Shown in pieces: positions 26,114 through 34,762 of a stretch of DNA of 64,000 nucleotides; positions within the stretch are counted from its first letter, which is position 1; each line of letters starts with the position of its first letter. Source of the DNA: Mesocricetibacter intestinalis (lineage in GTDB: Bacteria > Pseudomonadota > Gammaproteobacteria > Enterobacterales > Pasteurellaceae). The stretch spans positions 187,409-251,408 of the forward strand of contig NZ_SNYQ01000002.1 of the NCBI RefSeq assembly GCF_004363295.1. Direction: 5' to 3'. The notes beneath the pieces are model-generated. The model did no database searches and was not told the origin of the DNA. It saw nothing but the letters and a program-made list of their open reading frames with translations. The translations under genes and the position numbers were made by a program.

Positions 26114-26806
26114 ATGAAAATAACCCATTGTTGTGCTGCTATTTTGGCAAGTTTATCGCTTTCGGCATGTACCCAATTTTTGCAGTTTGATACTGACAAG
26201 AGATTTGATGAAAATGCTCCTGTCAATAAAAGTGCAAGAGTGAAATTTACAACGGATAATTCCGATGTTTTCGTATTACCGGGAAGCAGTTGTTTAAAGA
26301 TCAATGATACAGTGGTTAAAGCCGTAGAAGCTTTCAATAGCTTAAAACATACTGATTCGGAAAATTCACAAAGAGTGTCTATAACAAAAGGGGCGTCTAA
26401 GAAAGAATTTAATTACAAATCCATTAATATGCCCCATATTCCTCTTGAGCATTATCAGAAAAATTATGCCACCAAATTAGTAGATGATTCTTATATATCC
26501 AGAGAATACAGGTTGGAGGCTGAAAAACCTTATACTATCTTTGTTAAAGTCATAGGCAAGGAGGCTTCAATTTTAAGCAAAATTTTTGATAAGCAGGAAG
26601 ATATTTATGGATTCGCACTAAGTTTTACGCCTGAATCCGGGCATGATTATCAGGTAATAATGTCTTCCAAATATTCAAGCAATGAACAATCAAGCTCTTA
26701 TATATATGCCCCGGCTTTCTTTGATATTACGGATCCGAAAAATGTGAAAAAATTAGACCATCCAAAAGAAGTTATAGTTACCAATAGCTGTAAGGGGATA
26801 TGGTAA
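26114..26806 (+). CDS. Hypothetical lipoprotein, 230 aa, paralogue 1
   Basis: Signal MKITHCCAAILASLSLSAC with lipobox LSAC. The mature part includes SARVKFTTDNSDVFVLPGSSC, KEFNYKSINM, SREYRLEAEKPYTIFVKVIG and YGFALSFTPESGHDYQVIM. The beta-rich spacing suggests a periplasmic or surface beta-sandwich, but I recognise no family. It has AGGAG ten bases or so before the ATG and its own terminator. It is a paralogue of the next gene and unrelated to the four-cysteine lipoproteins upstream. Function unknown. Confidence 0.85.
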   Translation: MKITHCCAAILASLSLSACTQFLQFDTDKRFDENAPVNKSARVKFTTDNSDVFVLPGSSCLKINDTVVKAVEAFNSLKHTDSENSQRVSITKGASKKEFNYKSINMPHIPLEHYQKNYATKLVDDSYISREYRLEAEKPYTIFVKVIGKEASILSKIFDKQEDIYGFALSFTPESGHDYQVIMSSKYSSNEQSSSYIYAPAFFDITDPKNVKKLDHPKEVIVTNSCKGIW

Positions 26807-26854
26807 TACCTCGGTTTATATATGATTACCCTTAGAAATAGGGAATATTAAATT

Positions 26855-26893
26855 AAAAAGGCGGTTATTATTTTGATTCCCGCCTTATTTTTT
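26855..26893 (+). terminator. Rho-independent terminator after lipoprotein paralogue 1
   Basis: AAGGCGG at 26858-26864 pairs with CCGCCTT at 26880-26886, followed by ATTTTTTT. Confidence 0.85.
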
Positions 26894-27024
26894 CTATGTC
26901 GTAGGTTATTTCTATATTGTTATCTCAAGATATATGGCCGGTATAAAAAATATAGAACTAATCTTTATTTATTATCCGATCGATTATTTTAAATTTATCT
27001 TTTTATAATAGGAGTCATACGCTT

Positions 27025-27720
27025 ATGAAAATAACCCATTGTTGTGCTGCTATTTTTGCTAGCTTGTTGCTTTCAGCATGTACCCAAATTCAGCTTTTTG
27101 ATACTGATAAGACATTTGATGAAAATGTTCCGGCCGATAAAAGTGCAAGAGTGAAGTTTACAACGGATAACGCCGATGTTTTTGTGTTGCCGGGAAGTGG
27201 TTGTTTAACGATTAACGATACGATCGTTAAGGCTGTGGAGTCGGGTGCGCGTATGAAGCGCGCCGATGCCAAATATTTATGGGGAACCTTTATGATCACG
27301 CCACCGCCGCAAAAAGAATTTAATCATAAATCCATTAATATGGTTAATATTCCTCTTGAAGATTATCAGAAAAAATATGGCGTTAAGTTAGCGGATCATA
27401 CCTATATATCCAGGGAATACAGGCTGGAAGCTGAAAAACCTTATACTATTTTTATTAAAACTATAGGCAAGAAATATGCAATTTTAAGACAGCTTTTTGA
27501 GAATTCGGAAAATATTTATGGATTTGCCTTAACTTTTATGCCTGAATCAGGGCGCGATTATCAGGTAATAATGACAGAGCACTTAACTAATGTAAATTCA
27601 ATTTATAATGAAAGTTATTATACATATTCCGGTGCTATTTTTGATATTACGGAGCCGGAAAAAGTGAGAAGGCTCAATTATCCAAAACTTTTACGTACCT
27701 ATAGCTGTAGGAGTAACTGA
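27025..27720 (+). CDS. Hypothetical lipoprotein, 231 aa, paralogue 2
   Basis: Paralogue of the gene at 26114, with signal MKITHCCAAIFASLLLSAC. The leader before the ATG (AGGAGTCATACGCTT) and the first codons are nearly identical in the two genes, while the middle (GARMKRADAKYLWGTFM) has diverged. SREYRLEAEKPYTIF and TPESG-like MPESGRDYQVIM are conserved. It ends in SCRSN and is followed by a similar terminator, so the duplicated unit includes leader, gene and terminator. Confidence 0.85.
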   Translation: MKITHCCAAIFASLLLSACTQIQLFDTDKTFDENVPADKSARVKFTTDNADVFVLPGSGCLTINDTIVKAVESGARMKRADAKYLWGTFMITPPPQKEFNHKSINMVNIPLEDYQKKYGVKLADHTYISREYRLEAEKPYTIFIKTIGKKYAILRQLFENSENIYGFALTFMPESGRDYQVIMTEHLTNVNSIYNESYYTYSGAIFDITEPEKVRRLNYPKLLRTYSCRSN

Positions 27721-27774
27721 TAAGCAGTGGTTTAATATATGGGATGATCCTCATAAGTAAAGGATATTAAAATT

Positions 27775-27813
27775 AAAAAAGGCGGTTATCTTCTCGATTT
27801 CCGCCTTATTTTT
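27775..27813 (+). terminator. Rho-independent terminator after lipoprotein paralogue 2
   Basis: AAGGCGG at 27779-27785 pairs with CCGCCTT at 27801-27807, followed by ATTTTTG; same design as the terminator at 26855. Confidence 0.8.
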
Positions 27814-28475
27814 GCCTATGCTCAAGGCTTATAGGCTTAAACCTAATTGTAGGCGCTTTTTCGCTGAGCAACTATTAGCGATTTACCTTTGCTAGGCCTC
27901 GGTATAGCGATGTTCGATAGCTTGGATTTTGTTTAAGCTTTTAGTTAATTTGTATCAAGATGGTTTTGTGCAAAATTCGCCCCTGTTTTCCTATGCTAGC
28001 TCTCTTCCCGAAGCTGTATTTCCATTCTTTAATAAAATTATATCGGGGAGTTATAACCCCAGATTAAATTTTAAACTTTTTATATTTCATTTTGATATAA
28101 GGGTATGGGTAAAATGATGTTTTTACTGTTTTTTTTGCTTGATTTTTATTGTTCATATTTCTATACTTATCGGGTTTTTTTATGAATTCCTCTAAAAAAG
28201 CAATTTTATAGCTGTTTTTATTCTTTTTTCATTGGGCAACTGCGAAAAATCTGCAGGTTGCCTTTAGTATGAAATGGAATAAATAATGCTTAAAAGGCCC
28301 GTTCAGTATGGAAAGTATGAATTTTAGGCCGTCATTTTATAGCTGGAAAGGGATAAGGTGATTTTAGCTGTTTGTTACTTTGTTATTAATTTCCGATTCA
28401 GCAGCGCATACGCAAATGGATATGATAGGGAAATCGTTTTAAAAGCAGCCAAAGGAACTATTTAAAAGGTTTATT
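27814..28475. promoter_or_regulatory. Long intergenic region upstream of the second autotransporter
   Basis: No convincing gene; the open frame at 27929-28117 has no domain and unusual composition. Two inverted repeats are visible: GCCTAT/ATAGGC at 27814-27836, and GGCAAC-TGC/GCA-GTTGCC with a bulged G at 28235-28262. The promoter and leader of the adhesin at 28476 should lie here. Confidence 0.45.
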
Positions 28476-31400
28476 ATGAACAGAGTTTTTAAAATTATTT
28501 TCAATCATATTACACAGACATGGGTTGTAGTATCGGAACTTAGTCGTTCAAGAGGAAAGACCAAATCATCCGTCAATAAAAAAGCTTCTTTAAGTGCTGT
28601 TGCCTCTGTAGTTGTGGGGTTGGCAACGACATTAAGTGGTGATGCGGTTGCCGGTGTAGCAATTGGCTCGACTAACGGCGATGCAATAATTGGAACCGGA
28701 GCTACAAGCCTTAATAACGGTGGTAGTATTGCTATTGGGGAAGGTGCTGTAGTAGATAAAGTTGGTAGTATCGCTATTGGTGCAAATGCAGGGAAAGGCG
28801 GTCAAGATGCTATAGCTATTGGTACCAATACTACTACCTCAGGTGGAGGGAGTATTGCAATTGGGCCACATGCGTCCGCACCACAGCATGGTATTGCAAT
28901 TGGCGAAAAGGCTGCAACTGCCACAGATGCGGTTTCCATTGGATATCAAGCAAATTCAACACATACTAATAGTATTGCTTTAGGTTCAAATTCTACCACA
29001 ACAGCAAGCAATCAAGTTTCCATTGGCAATGACAGCACAAAACGAACAATAATTAATGTTGCAAATGCAAACTTGAGTGATACATCAACCGAGGCCGTAA
29101 CAGGTCAACAGCTTTTCCAGACAAATTCCAATGTAACTGCTGTTTCTACAGCGGCATCAAAGGCTCAATCTACAGCAACTATAGCGTTAAATACTGCGAA
29201 TACAGCATCAACGGCGATTTCTCAATTATCAACTTCTATGGGAAATAAAGCCGATGCGGGAAGAACTTATGGTTTTAATGTTATTGAGAATGGTACTACC
29301 ACTTCAGCAAAAAAATGGACTTTGGGCAGTGATAATAATATAACTTTTAGTGCCACAGAGGATCTTACTGTTACTACCAATAAAAATGGTACTATTACTT
29401 ATGGTTTGTCAGGCAGTGCGAAGGCTTCTATTACTGCAGCGAGCGCAGCAGCTAAAACCGTAACTGATAATCTTTCTAAAATTGAAACGGCTGCCGCATC
29501 AGCACAAGCTGCGGCATCTGCTGCTAGTAAATCAGCTCTATCTGCGGCAAGCTCTGCTACAGCAGCAGATAAATCTGCTAAGTCAGCGGCAAGCTCAGCA
29601 ACAGCTGCAAGCAATTCAGCCCAATCAGCGGCAAGTTCTGCTACAGCAGCAGATAAATCTGCTAAGTCAGCGGCAAGTTCAGCTACAGCTGCAAGCAATT
29701 CAGCCCAATCTGCGGCAGGCTCTGCTACAGCAGCAGAGCAATCCGCTAAGTCAGCGGCAAGTTCTGCTACAGCTGCAAGCAATTCAGCTCAATCTGCGGC
29801 AGGCTCTGCTACAGCAGCAGATCAATCCGCTAAGTCAGCGGCAAGCTCAGCAACAGCTGCAAGCAATTCAGCCCAATCTGCAGCTGATTCAGCGACAGAA
29901 GCGGGTAAATCAGCTCAGTCTGCAGCAAATTCAGCAACAGAAGCGGGTACTTCCGCTCAGTCCGCAGCAAATTCCGCAACAGAGGCAAGTACTTCCGCCC
30001 AATCTGCAGCTAATTCAGCGACAGAAGCGGGTAAATCAGCTCAGTCTGCAGCGGATTCAGCTACAGCAGCGGATAAGTCAGCACAATCATCAGCAAGTTC
30101 AGCTGCAGCAGCAGATCAATCCGCTAAGTCAGCGGCAGGCTCTGCTACAGCAGCAGATCAATCCGCTAAGTCATCGGCAAGCTCAGCAACAGCTGCAAGC
30201 AATTCAGCCCAATCAGCGGCAAACTCGGCAACAGAGGCAAGTACTTCCGCCCAATCTGCAGCTAATTCAGCGACAGAAGCGGGTAAATCAGCTCAGTCTG
30301 CAGCGGATTCAGCTACAGCAGCGGATAAGTCAGCACAATCATCAGCAAGTTCAGCTGCAGCAGCAGATCAATCCGCTAAGTCAGCGGCAAACTCAGCAAC
30401 AGAAGCAAGTACTTCCGCCCAATCTGCAGCAAATTCTGCAACAGAAGCAGCTACCTCTGCTCAGTCTGCAGCAAATTCCGCAACAGAGGCAAGTACTTCC
30501 GCTCAATCTGCAGCGGATTCAGCTACAGAAGCGGGTAAATCTGCCCAGTCTGCAGCAAATTCAGCAACAGAAGCAGCTACCTCTGCTCAGTCTGCAGCGG
30601 ATTCAGCAACAGCAGCAGATAATTCAGCTCAGTCTGCAGCGGATTCAGCTACAGCAGCGGATAAGTCAGCACAATCATCAGCAAGTTCAGCTGCAGCAGC
30701 AGAGCAATCCGCTAAGTCAGCGGCAAGCTCAGCAACAGCTGCAAGCAATTCAGCTCAATCTGCAACGGATTCAGCTACAGCAGCGGATAAATCAGCCCAA
30801 TCATCGGCAAGCTCAGCAACAGCTGCAAGCAATTCAGCCCAATCTGCAGCTGATTCAGCGACAGAAGCGGGTAAATCAGCTCAGTCCGCAGCAAATTCAG
30901 CAACAGAAGCGGGTACTTCCGCTCAGTCCGCAGCAAATTCCGCAACAGAGGCAAGTACTTCCGCCCAATCTGCAGCTAATTCAGCGACAGAAGCGGGTAA
31001 ATCAGCTCAGTCTGCAGCAAATTCAGCAACAGAAGCAGGTACTTCCGCTCAGTCCGCAGCAAATTCCGCAACAGAGGCAAGTACTTCCGCTCAATCTGCA
31101 GCGGATTCAGCTACAGAAGCGGGTAAATCAGCTCAGTCCGCAGCAAATTCAGCAACAGAAGCGGGTACTTCCGCTCAGTCCGCAGCAAATTCCGCAACAG
31201 AGGCAAGTACTTCCGCTCAATCTGCAGCGGATTCAGCTACAGCAGCGGATAAGTCAGCACAATCATCAGCAAGTTCAGCTGCAGCAGCAGATCAATCCGC
31301 TAAGTCAGCGGCAAACTCAGCAACAGAAGCAAGTACAGCTGCCCAATCCGCAGCGGATTCAGCAACAGCTGCAAGCAATTCAGCTCAATCAGCGGCAGGC

Positions 31401-34400
31401 TCTGCAACAGCTGCAGCTAATTCAGCGCTGTCTGCAGCAAATTCCGCAACAGAGGCAAGTACTTCCGCCCAATCTGCAGCGGATTCAGCTGCAGCAGCGG
31501 ATAAGTCAGCACAATCATCAGCAAGTTCAGCTGAAGCAGCAGATCAATCCGCTAAGTCAGCGGCAAACTCAGCAACAGAAGCAAGTACAGCTGCCCAATC
31601 CGCAGCGGATTCAGCAACAGCAGCGGATAAATCAGCCCAATCATCGGCAAGCTCAGCAACAGCTGCAAGCAATTCAGCCCAATCATCGGCAAGCTCAGCA
31701 ACAGCTGCAAGCAATTCAGCCCAATCTGCAGCTGATTCAGCGACAGAAGCGGGTAAATCAGCTCAGTCTGCAGCGGATTCAGCTACGGCAGCGGATAAAT
31801 CTGCCCAATCCGCAGCGGATTCAGCAACAGCAGCAGATAATTCAGCTCAATCGGCAGCAGGCTCAGCTACGGCTGCTGAACAATCAGCTAATTCGGCTGC
31901 AAACTCGGCAACAGCTGCAGCAAATTCCGCAACAGAGGCAAGTACTTCCGCTCAATCTGCAGCGGATTCAGCTACAGCAGCGGATAAATCAGCACAATCA
32001 TCAGCAAGTTCAGCTGCAGCAGCAGATCAATCCGCTAAGTCAGCGGCAAACTCAGCAACAGAAGCAAGTACAGCTGCCCAATCCGCAGCGGATTCAGCAA
32101 CAGCTGCAAGCAATTCAGCTCAATCAGCGGCAAACTCTGCTACAGCAGCGGATCAATCAGCTCAATCAGCGGCAAGCTCTGCAACTGCAGCGGATCAATC
32201 AGCACAATCATCGGCAAGCTCAGCAACAGCAGCAGATAATTCAGCTCAATCTGCAGCGGATTCAGCTACGGCAGCGGATAAGTCAGCACAATCATCGGCA
32301 AGCTCTGCTACAGCAGCAGATAAATCTGCTAAGTCAGCGGCAAGCTCAGCAACAGCTGCAAGCAATTCAGCCCAATCAGCGGCAAGCTCTGCAACTGCAG
32401 CGGATCAATCAGCTCAATCATCGGCAAGCTCAGCAACAGCTGCAAGCAATTCAGCCCAATCAGCGGCAAGCTCTGCAACTGCAGCGGATCAATCAGCACA
32501 ATCATCGGCAAACTCTGCAACTGCAGCGGATCAATCAGCTCAATCAGCGGCAAGCTCTGCAACTGCAGCGGATCAATCAGCCCAATCATCGGCAAGCTCA
32601 GCAACTGCAGCGGATCAATCAGCTCAATCATCGGCAAGCTCAGCAACTGCAGCGGATCAATCAGCTCAATCATCGGCAAGCTCAGCAACTGCAGCGGATA
32701 AATCAGCCCAATCATCGGCAAGCTCTGCAACTGCAGCGGATCAATCAGCTCAATCAGCGGCAAGCTCAGCAACTGCAGCGGATCAATCAGCACAATCATC
32801 GGCAAGCTCTGCAACTGCAGCGGATCAATCAGCTCAATCATCGGCAAGCTCAGCAACCGCCGCAAACTCTTCAGCAACAGCAGCCGATAGCTCAGCAACA
32901 GCCGCAGATAGCTCAGCAACAGCCGCAGATAGCTCAGCAACAGCCGCAGATAGTTCAGCAACAGCCGCAGATAGTTCAGCAACCGCTGCAAACTCTTCAG
33001 CGACTGCAGCAGATAGTTCGGCAACAGCAGCAGATAGTTCGGCAACCGCCGCAAACTCTTCAGCAACTGCAGCAGATAGTTCAGCAACCGCTGCAAACTC
33101 TTCAGCAACTGCAGCAAATAGCTCAGCAACTGCAGCAGATAGTTCAGCAACCGCTGCAAATTCATCAGCAACCGCAGCAGATAGTTCGGCAACTGCAGCA
33201 GATAGCTCAGCAACCGCTGCGAATTCATCAGCAACTGCAGCAGATAGCTCAGCAACAGCAGCAGATAGTTCAGCAACCGCTGCAAACTCTTCAGCAACTG
33301 CAGCAAATAGCTCAGCGACTGCAGCAGATAGTTCAGCAACCGCTGCAAATTCATCAGCAACTGCAGCAGATAGTTCAGCAACCGCTGCAAATTCATCAGC
33401 AACTGCAGCAGATAGCTCAGCAACAGCAGCAAATAGCTCAGCAACTGCAGCAGATAGTTCGGCAACTGCAGCAGATAGCTCAGCGACTGCTGCCGATAGC
33501 TCAGCAACAGCAGCAGATAGCTCGGCAACAGCCGCAGATAGCTCAGCAACTGCAGCAAATAGCTCAGCAACTGCAGCCGATAGCTCAGCAACAGCAGCCG
33601 ATAGCTCAGCAACAGCAGCAGATAGTTCAGCGACTGCAGCAGATAGTTCAGCAACTGCAGCAGATAGCTCAGCAACCGCTGCGAATTCATCAGCAACAGC
33701 AGCAGATAGCTCAGCAACAGCTGCAGATAGTTCAGCAACTGCAGCAGATAGTTCGGCAACCGCCGCAAACTCTTCAGCGACTGCAGCAGATAGTTCGGCA
33801 ACCGCCGCAAACTCTTCAGCAACAGCTGCCGATAGCTCAGCGACTGCAGCAGATAGTTCAGCGACAGCGGCAAATTCATCAGCAACTGCAGCAGATAGCT
33901 CGGCAACAGCCGCAGATAGCTCAGCAACCGCAGCAGATAGTTCGGCCCAGTCTGCAGAAAGTGCAGCTAGTGCGGCAGATGATTCCGCAACAAAAGCAGA
34001 AACAGCGGCGGATAGTGCAAGTTCAACATTACAAAAAATTGAAGATGCAGGTTTGATCAGTGAAGACGGTAAAACCTCTTTCAGTGCAAATAATGATGGA
34101 AATGCAGATAGTGCTAAAGCAACGGGTAAAAACTCAACCGCTTTAGGTTATGGCTCCGAAGCGAGTGAGGAAAATACAACGGCAATTGGCAGCAATGCAA
34201 AAGCAACGGCGAAAGATGCGACAGCCCTAGGACAAAATGCCCAAGCAAAAGCGGATAATTCTGTTGCATTAGGTACTAATTCTGTTGCAGATGCACCAAA
34301 TACCGTTTCTGTCGGCAGCGAGGGTAATGAACGTCGTATTACTAATGTAGCTCGGGGGATTAACGGGACGGATGCGGTTAATGTTAATCAGCTTAATGAG

Positions 34401-34685
34401 GTTAAGGCTCAGACCGAATCTGTGCGTAGAGATTTGAGAAGAACCGATAAAAAACTTCGTGCAGGTATTGCCGGCGTTACTGCAATGGCTAATATCCCGC
34501 AAGTAACGCAGCCTGGGGCGAATACAGTAGGTGTCGGCGTAGGAAACTTTAAAGGCGAGAATGCCGTTGCGGTCGGTTACTCTAAGTTATCGGATAATAA
34601 TAAAATTATTTTCAAAGTTAGCGGTGCGGCTTCAACCCGTGGTGATTTGAACGTGGGGGCCGGTATTGGTTATCAATGGAAATAA
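28476..34685 (+). CDS. Trimeric autotransporter adhesin with Ser/Ala heptad stalk, 2069 aa
   Basis: A type Vc adhesin. It begins with an extended signal peptide region (MNRVFKIIFNHITQTWVVVS), followed by a hydrophobic segment ending near DAVA/G at about residue 60. A YadA-like head (SIAIG repeats, about 60-190) is followed by a neck (RTIINVANANLSDTSTEAVT). Residues about 340-1835 are a low-complexity stalk: first 14-residue repeats such as SAQSAANSATEAST, then about 52 seven-residue units SSATAAD/N. A second head with ALG motifs (about 1880-1950), a neck (ITNVARGINGTDAVNVNQL) and a YadA anchor ending in GAGIGYQWK close the protein. No tail follows the barrel, unlike the adhesin at 4188. AAAAGG lies six bases before ATG 28476. 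A terminator follows, then a DUF2827 gene. Likely role: very long fibre for adhesion or aggregation. Confidence 0.96.
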   Translation: MNRVFKIIFNHITQTWVVVSELSRSRGKTKSSVNKKASLSAVASVVVGLATTLSGDAVAGVAIGSTNGDAIIGTGATSLNNGGSIAIGEGAVVDKVGSIAIGANAGKGGQDAIAIGTNTTTSGGGSIAIGPHASAPQHGIAIGEKAATATDAVSIGYQANSTHTNSIALGSNSTTTASNQVSIGNDSTKRTIINVANANLSDTSTEAVTGQQLFQTNSNVTAVSTAASKAQSTATIALNTANTASTAISQLSTSMGNKADAGRTYGFNVIENGTTTSAKKWTLGSDNNITFSATEDLTVTTNKNGTITYGLSGSAKASITAASAAAKTVTDNLSKIETAAASAQAAASAASKSALSAASSATAADKSAKSAASSATAASNSAQSAASSATAADKSAKSAASSATAASNSAQSAAGSATAAEQSAKSAASSATAASNSAQSAAGSATAADQSAKSAASSATAASNSAQSAADSATEAGKSAQSAANSATEAGTSAQSAANSATEASTSAQSAANSATEAGKSAQSAADSATAADKSAQSSASSAAAADQSAKSAAGSATAADQSAKSSASSATAASNSAQSAANSATEASTSAQSAANSATEAGKSAQSAADSATAADKSAQSSASSAAAADQSAKSAANSATEASTSAQSAANSATEAATSAQSAANSATEASTSAQSAADSATEAGKSAQSAANSATEAATSAQSAADSATAADNSAQSAADSATAADKSAQSSASSAAAAEQSAKSAASSATAASNSAQSATDSATAADKSAQSSASSATAASNSAQSAADSATEAGKSAQSAANSATEAGTSAQSAANSATEASTSAQSAANSATEAGKSAQSAANSATEAGTSAQSAANSATEASTSAQSAADSATEAGKSAQSAANSATEAGTSAQSAANSATEASTSAQSAADSATAADKSAQSSASSAAAADQSAKSAANSATEASTAAQSAADSATAASNSAQSAAGSATAAANSALSAANSATEASTSAQSAADSAAAADKSAQSSASSAEAADQSAKSAANSATEASTAAQSAADSATAADKSAQSSASSATAASNSAQSSASSATAASNSAQSAADSATEAGKSAQSAADSATAADKSAQSAADSATAADNSAQSAAGSATAAEQSANSAANSATAAANSATEASTSAQSAADSATAADKSAQSSASSAAAADQSAKSAANSATEASTAAQSAADSATAASNSAQSAANSATAADQSAQSAASSATAADQSAQSSASSATAADNSAQSAADSATAADKSAQSSASSATAADKSAKSAASSATAASNSAQSAASSATAADQSAQSSASSATAASNSAQSAASSATAADQSAQSSANSATAADQSAQSAASSATAADQSAQSSASSATAADQSAQSSASSATAADQSAQSSASSATAADKSAQSSASSATAADQSAQSAASSATAADQSAQSSASSATAADQSAQSSASSATAANSSATAADSSATAADSSATAADSSATAADSSATAADSSATAANSSATAADSSATAADSSATAANSSATAADSSATAANSSATAANSSATAADSSATAANSSATAADSSATAADSSATAANSSATAADSSATAADSSATAANSSATAANSSATAADSSATAANSSATAADSSATAANSSATAADSSATAANSSATAADSSATAADSSATAADSSATAADSSATAADSSATAANSSATAADSSATAADSSATAADSSATAADSSATAADSSATAANSSATAADSSATAADSSATAADSSATAANSSATAADSSATAANSSATAADSSATAADSSATAANSSATAADSSATAADSSATAADSSAQSAESAASAADDSATKAETAADSASSTLQKIEDAGLISEDGKTSFSANNDGNADSAKATGKNSTALGYGSEASEENTTAIGSNAKATAKDATALGQNAQAKADNSVALGTNSVADAPNTVSVGSEGNERRITNVARGINGTDAVNVNQLNEVKAQTESVRRDLRRTDKKLRAGIAGVTAMANIPQVTQPGANTVGVGVGNFKGENAVAVGYSKLSDNNKIIFKVSGAASTRGDLNVGAGIGYQWK
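29517..32845 (+). repeat. 42-bp coding repeats (14-residue units), roughly 80 copies
   Basis: In-frame repeats of the type SAASSATAADKSAK / SAANSATEASTSAQ. Longer duplications are laid over the 42-bp period: for example the sequence from 30001 recurs from 30253, an offset of 252 bases (six units). All three plus-strand frames stay mostly open because the period is a multiple of three. Confidence 0.9.
32848..33945 (+). repeat. 21-bp coding repeats (7-residue units), about 52 copies
   Basis: Tandem units encoding SSATAAD or SSATAAN, replacing the 14-residue pattern abruptly near 32848 and ending at SSAQSAESAAS. Units differ by synonymous changes and by the D/N choice. Confidence 0.9.
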
Positions 34686-34704
34686 TGATTAATTAATCTT
34701 TATC

Positions 34705-34742
34705 AAAATCACTCAGGTATGTATCATCTGAGTGATTTTTTT
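34705..34742 (+). terminator. Rho-independent terminator after the second adhesin
   Basis: AATCACTCAG at 34707-34716 pairs with CTGAGTGATT at 34728-34737, continuing into a T run; it lies between the adhesin and the DUF2827 gene, so the latter may depend on read-through or its own promoter. Confidence 0.88.
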
Positions 34743-34762
34743 ATATTGTTAGTGAGAAATTT

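Noticed and set aside
27929-28117. A 62-codon frame before the second adhesin
   Set aside because: No start signal or recognisable motif; it fits random open AT-rich DNA.
28128-28137. A run of T upstream of the second adhesin as a phase-variation tract
   Set aside because: The run is short and lies more than 300 bases from the start codon, with no sign that it sits in a promoter spacer or coding frame.
32329-33927. A 532-codon minus-strand frame inside the adhesin repeats
   Set aside because: Same repeat artefact; Leu/Ser/Tyr-only product without domain or ribosome-binding site.
29517-33945. Regular short repeats that could suggest a CRISPR array
   Set aside because: Repeats are contiguous coding units of 42 and 21 bp with no unique spacers, and no cas genes are present.
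29482-34056. A 1524-codon open frame overlapping the second adhesin in another plus-strand frame
   Set aside because: It is a by-product of repeats whose period is a multiple of three; the Gln/Leu-only product has no start context, and the adhesin frame has signal peptide, heads and anchor.
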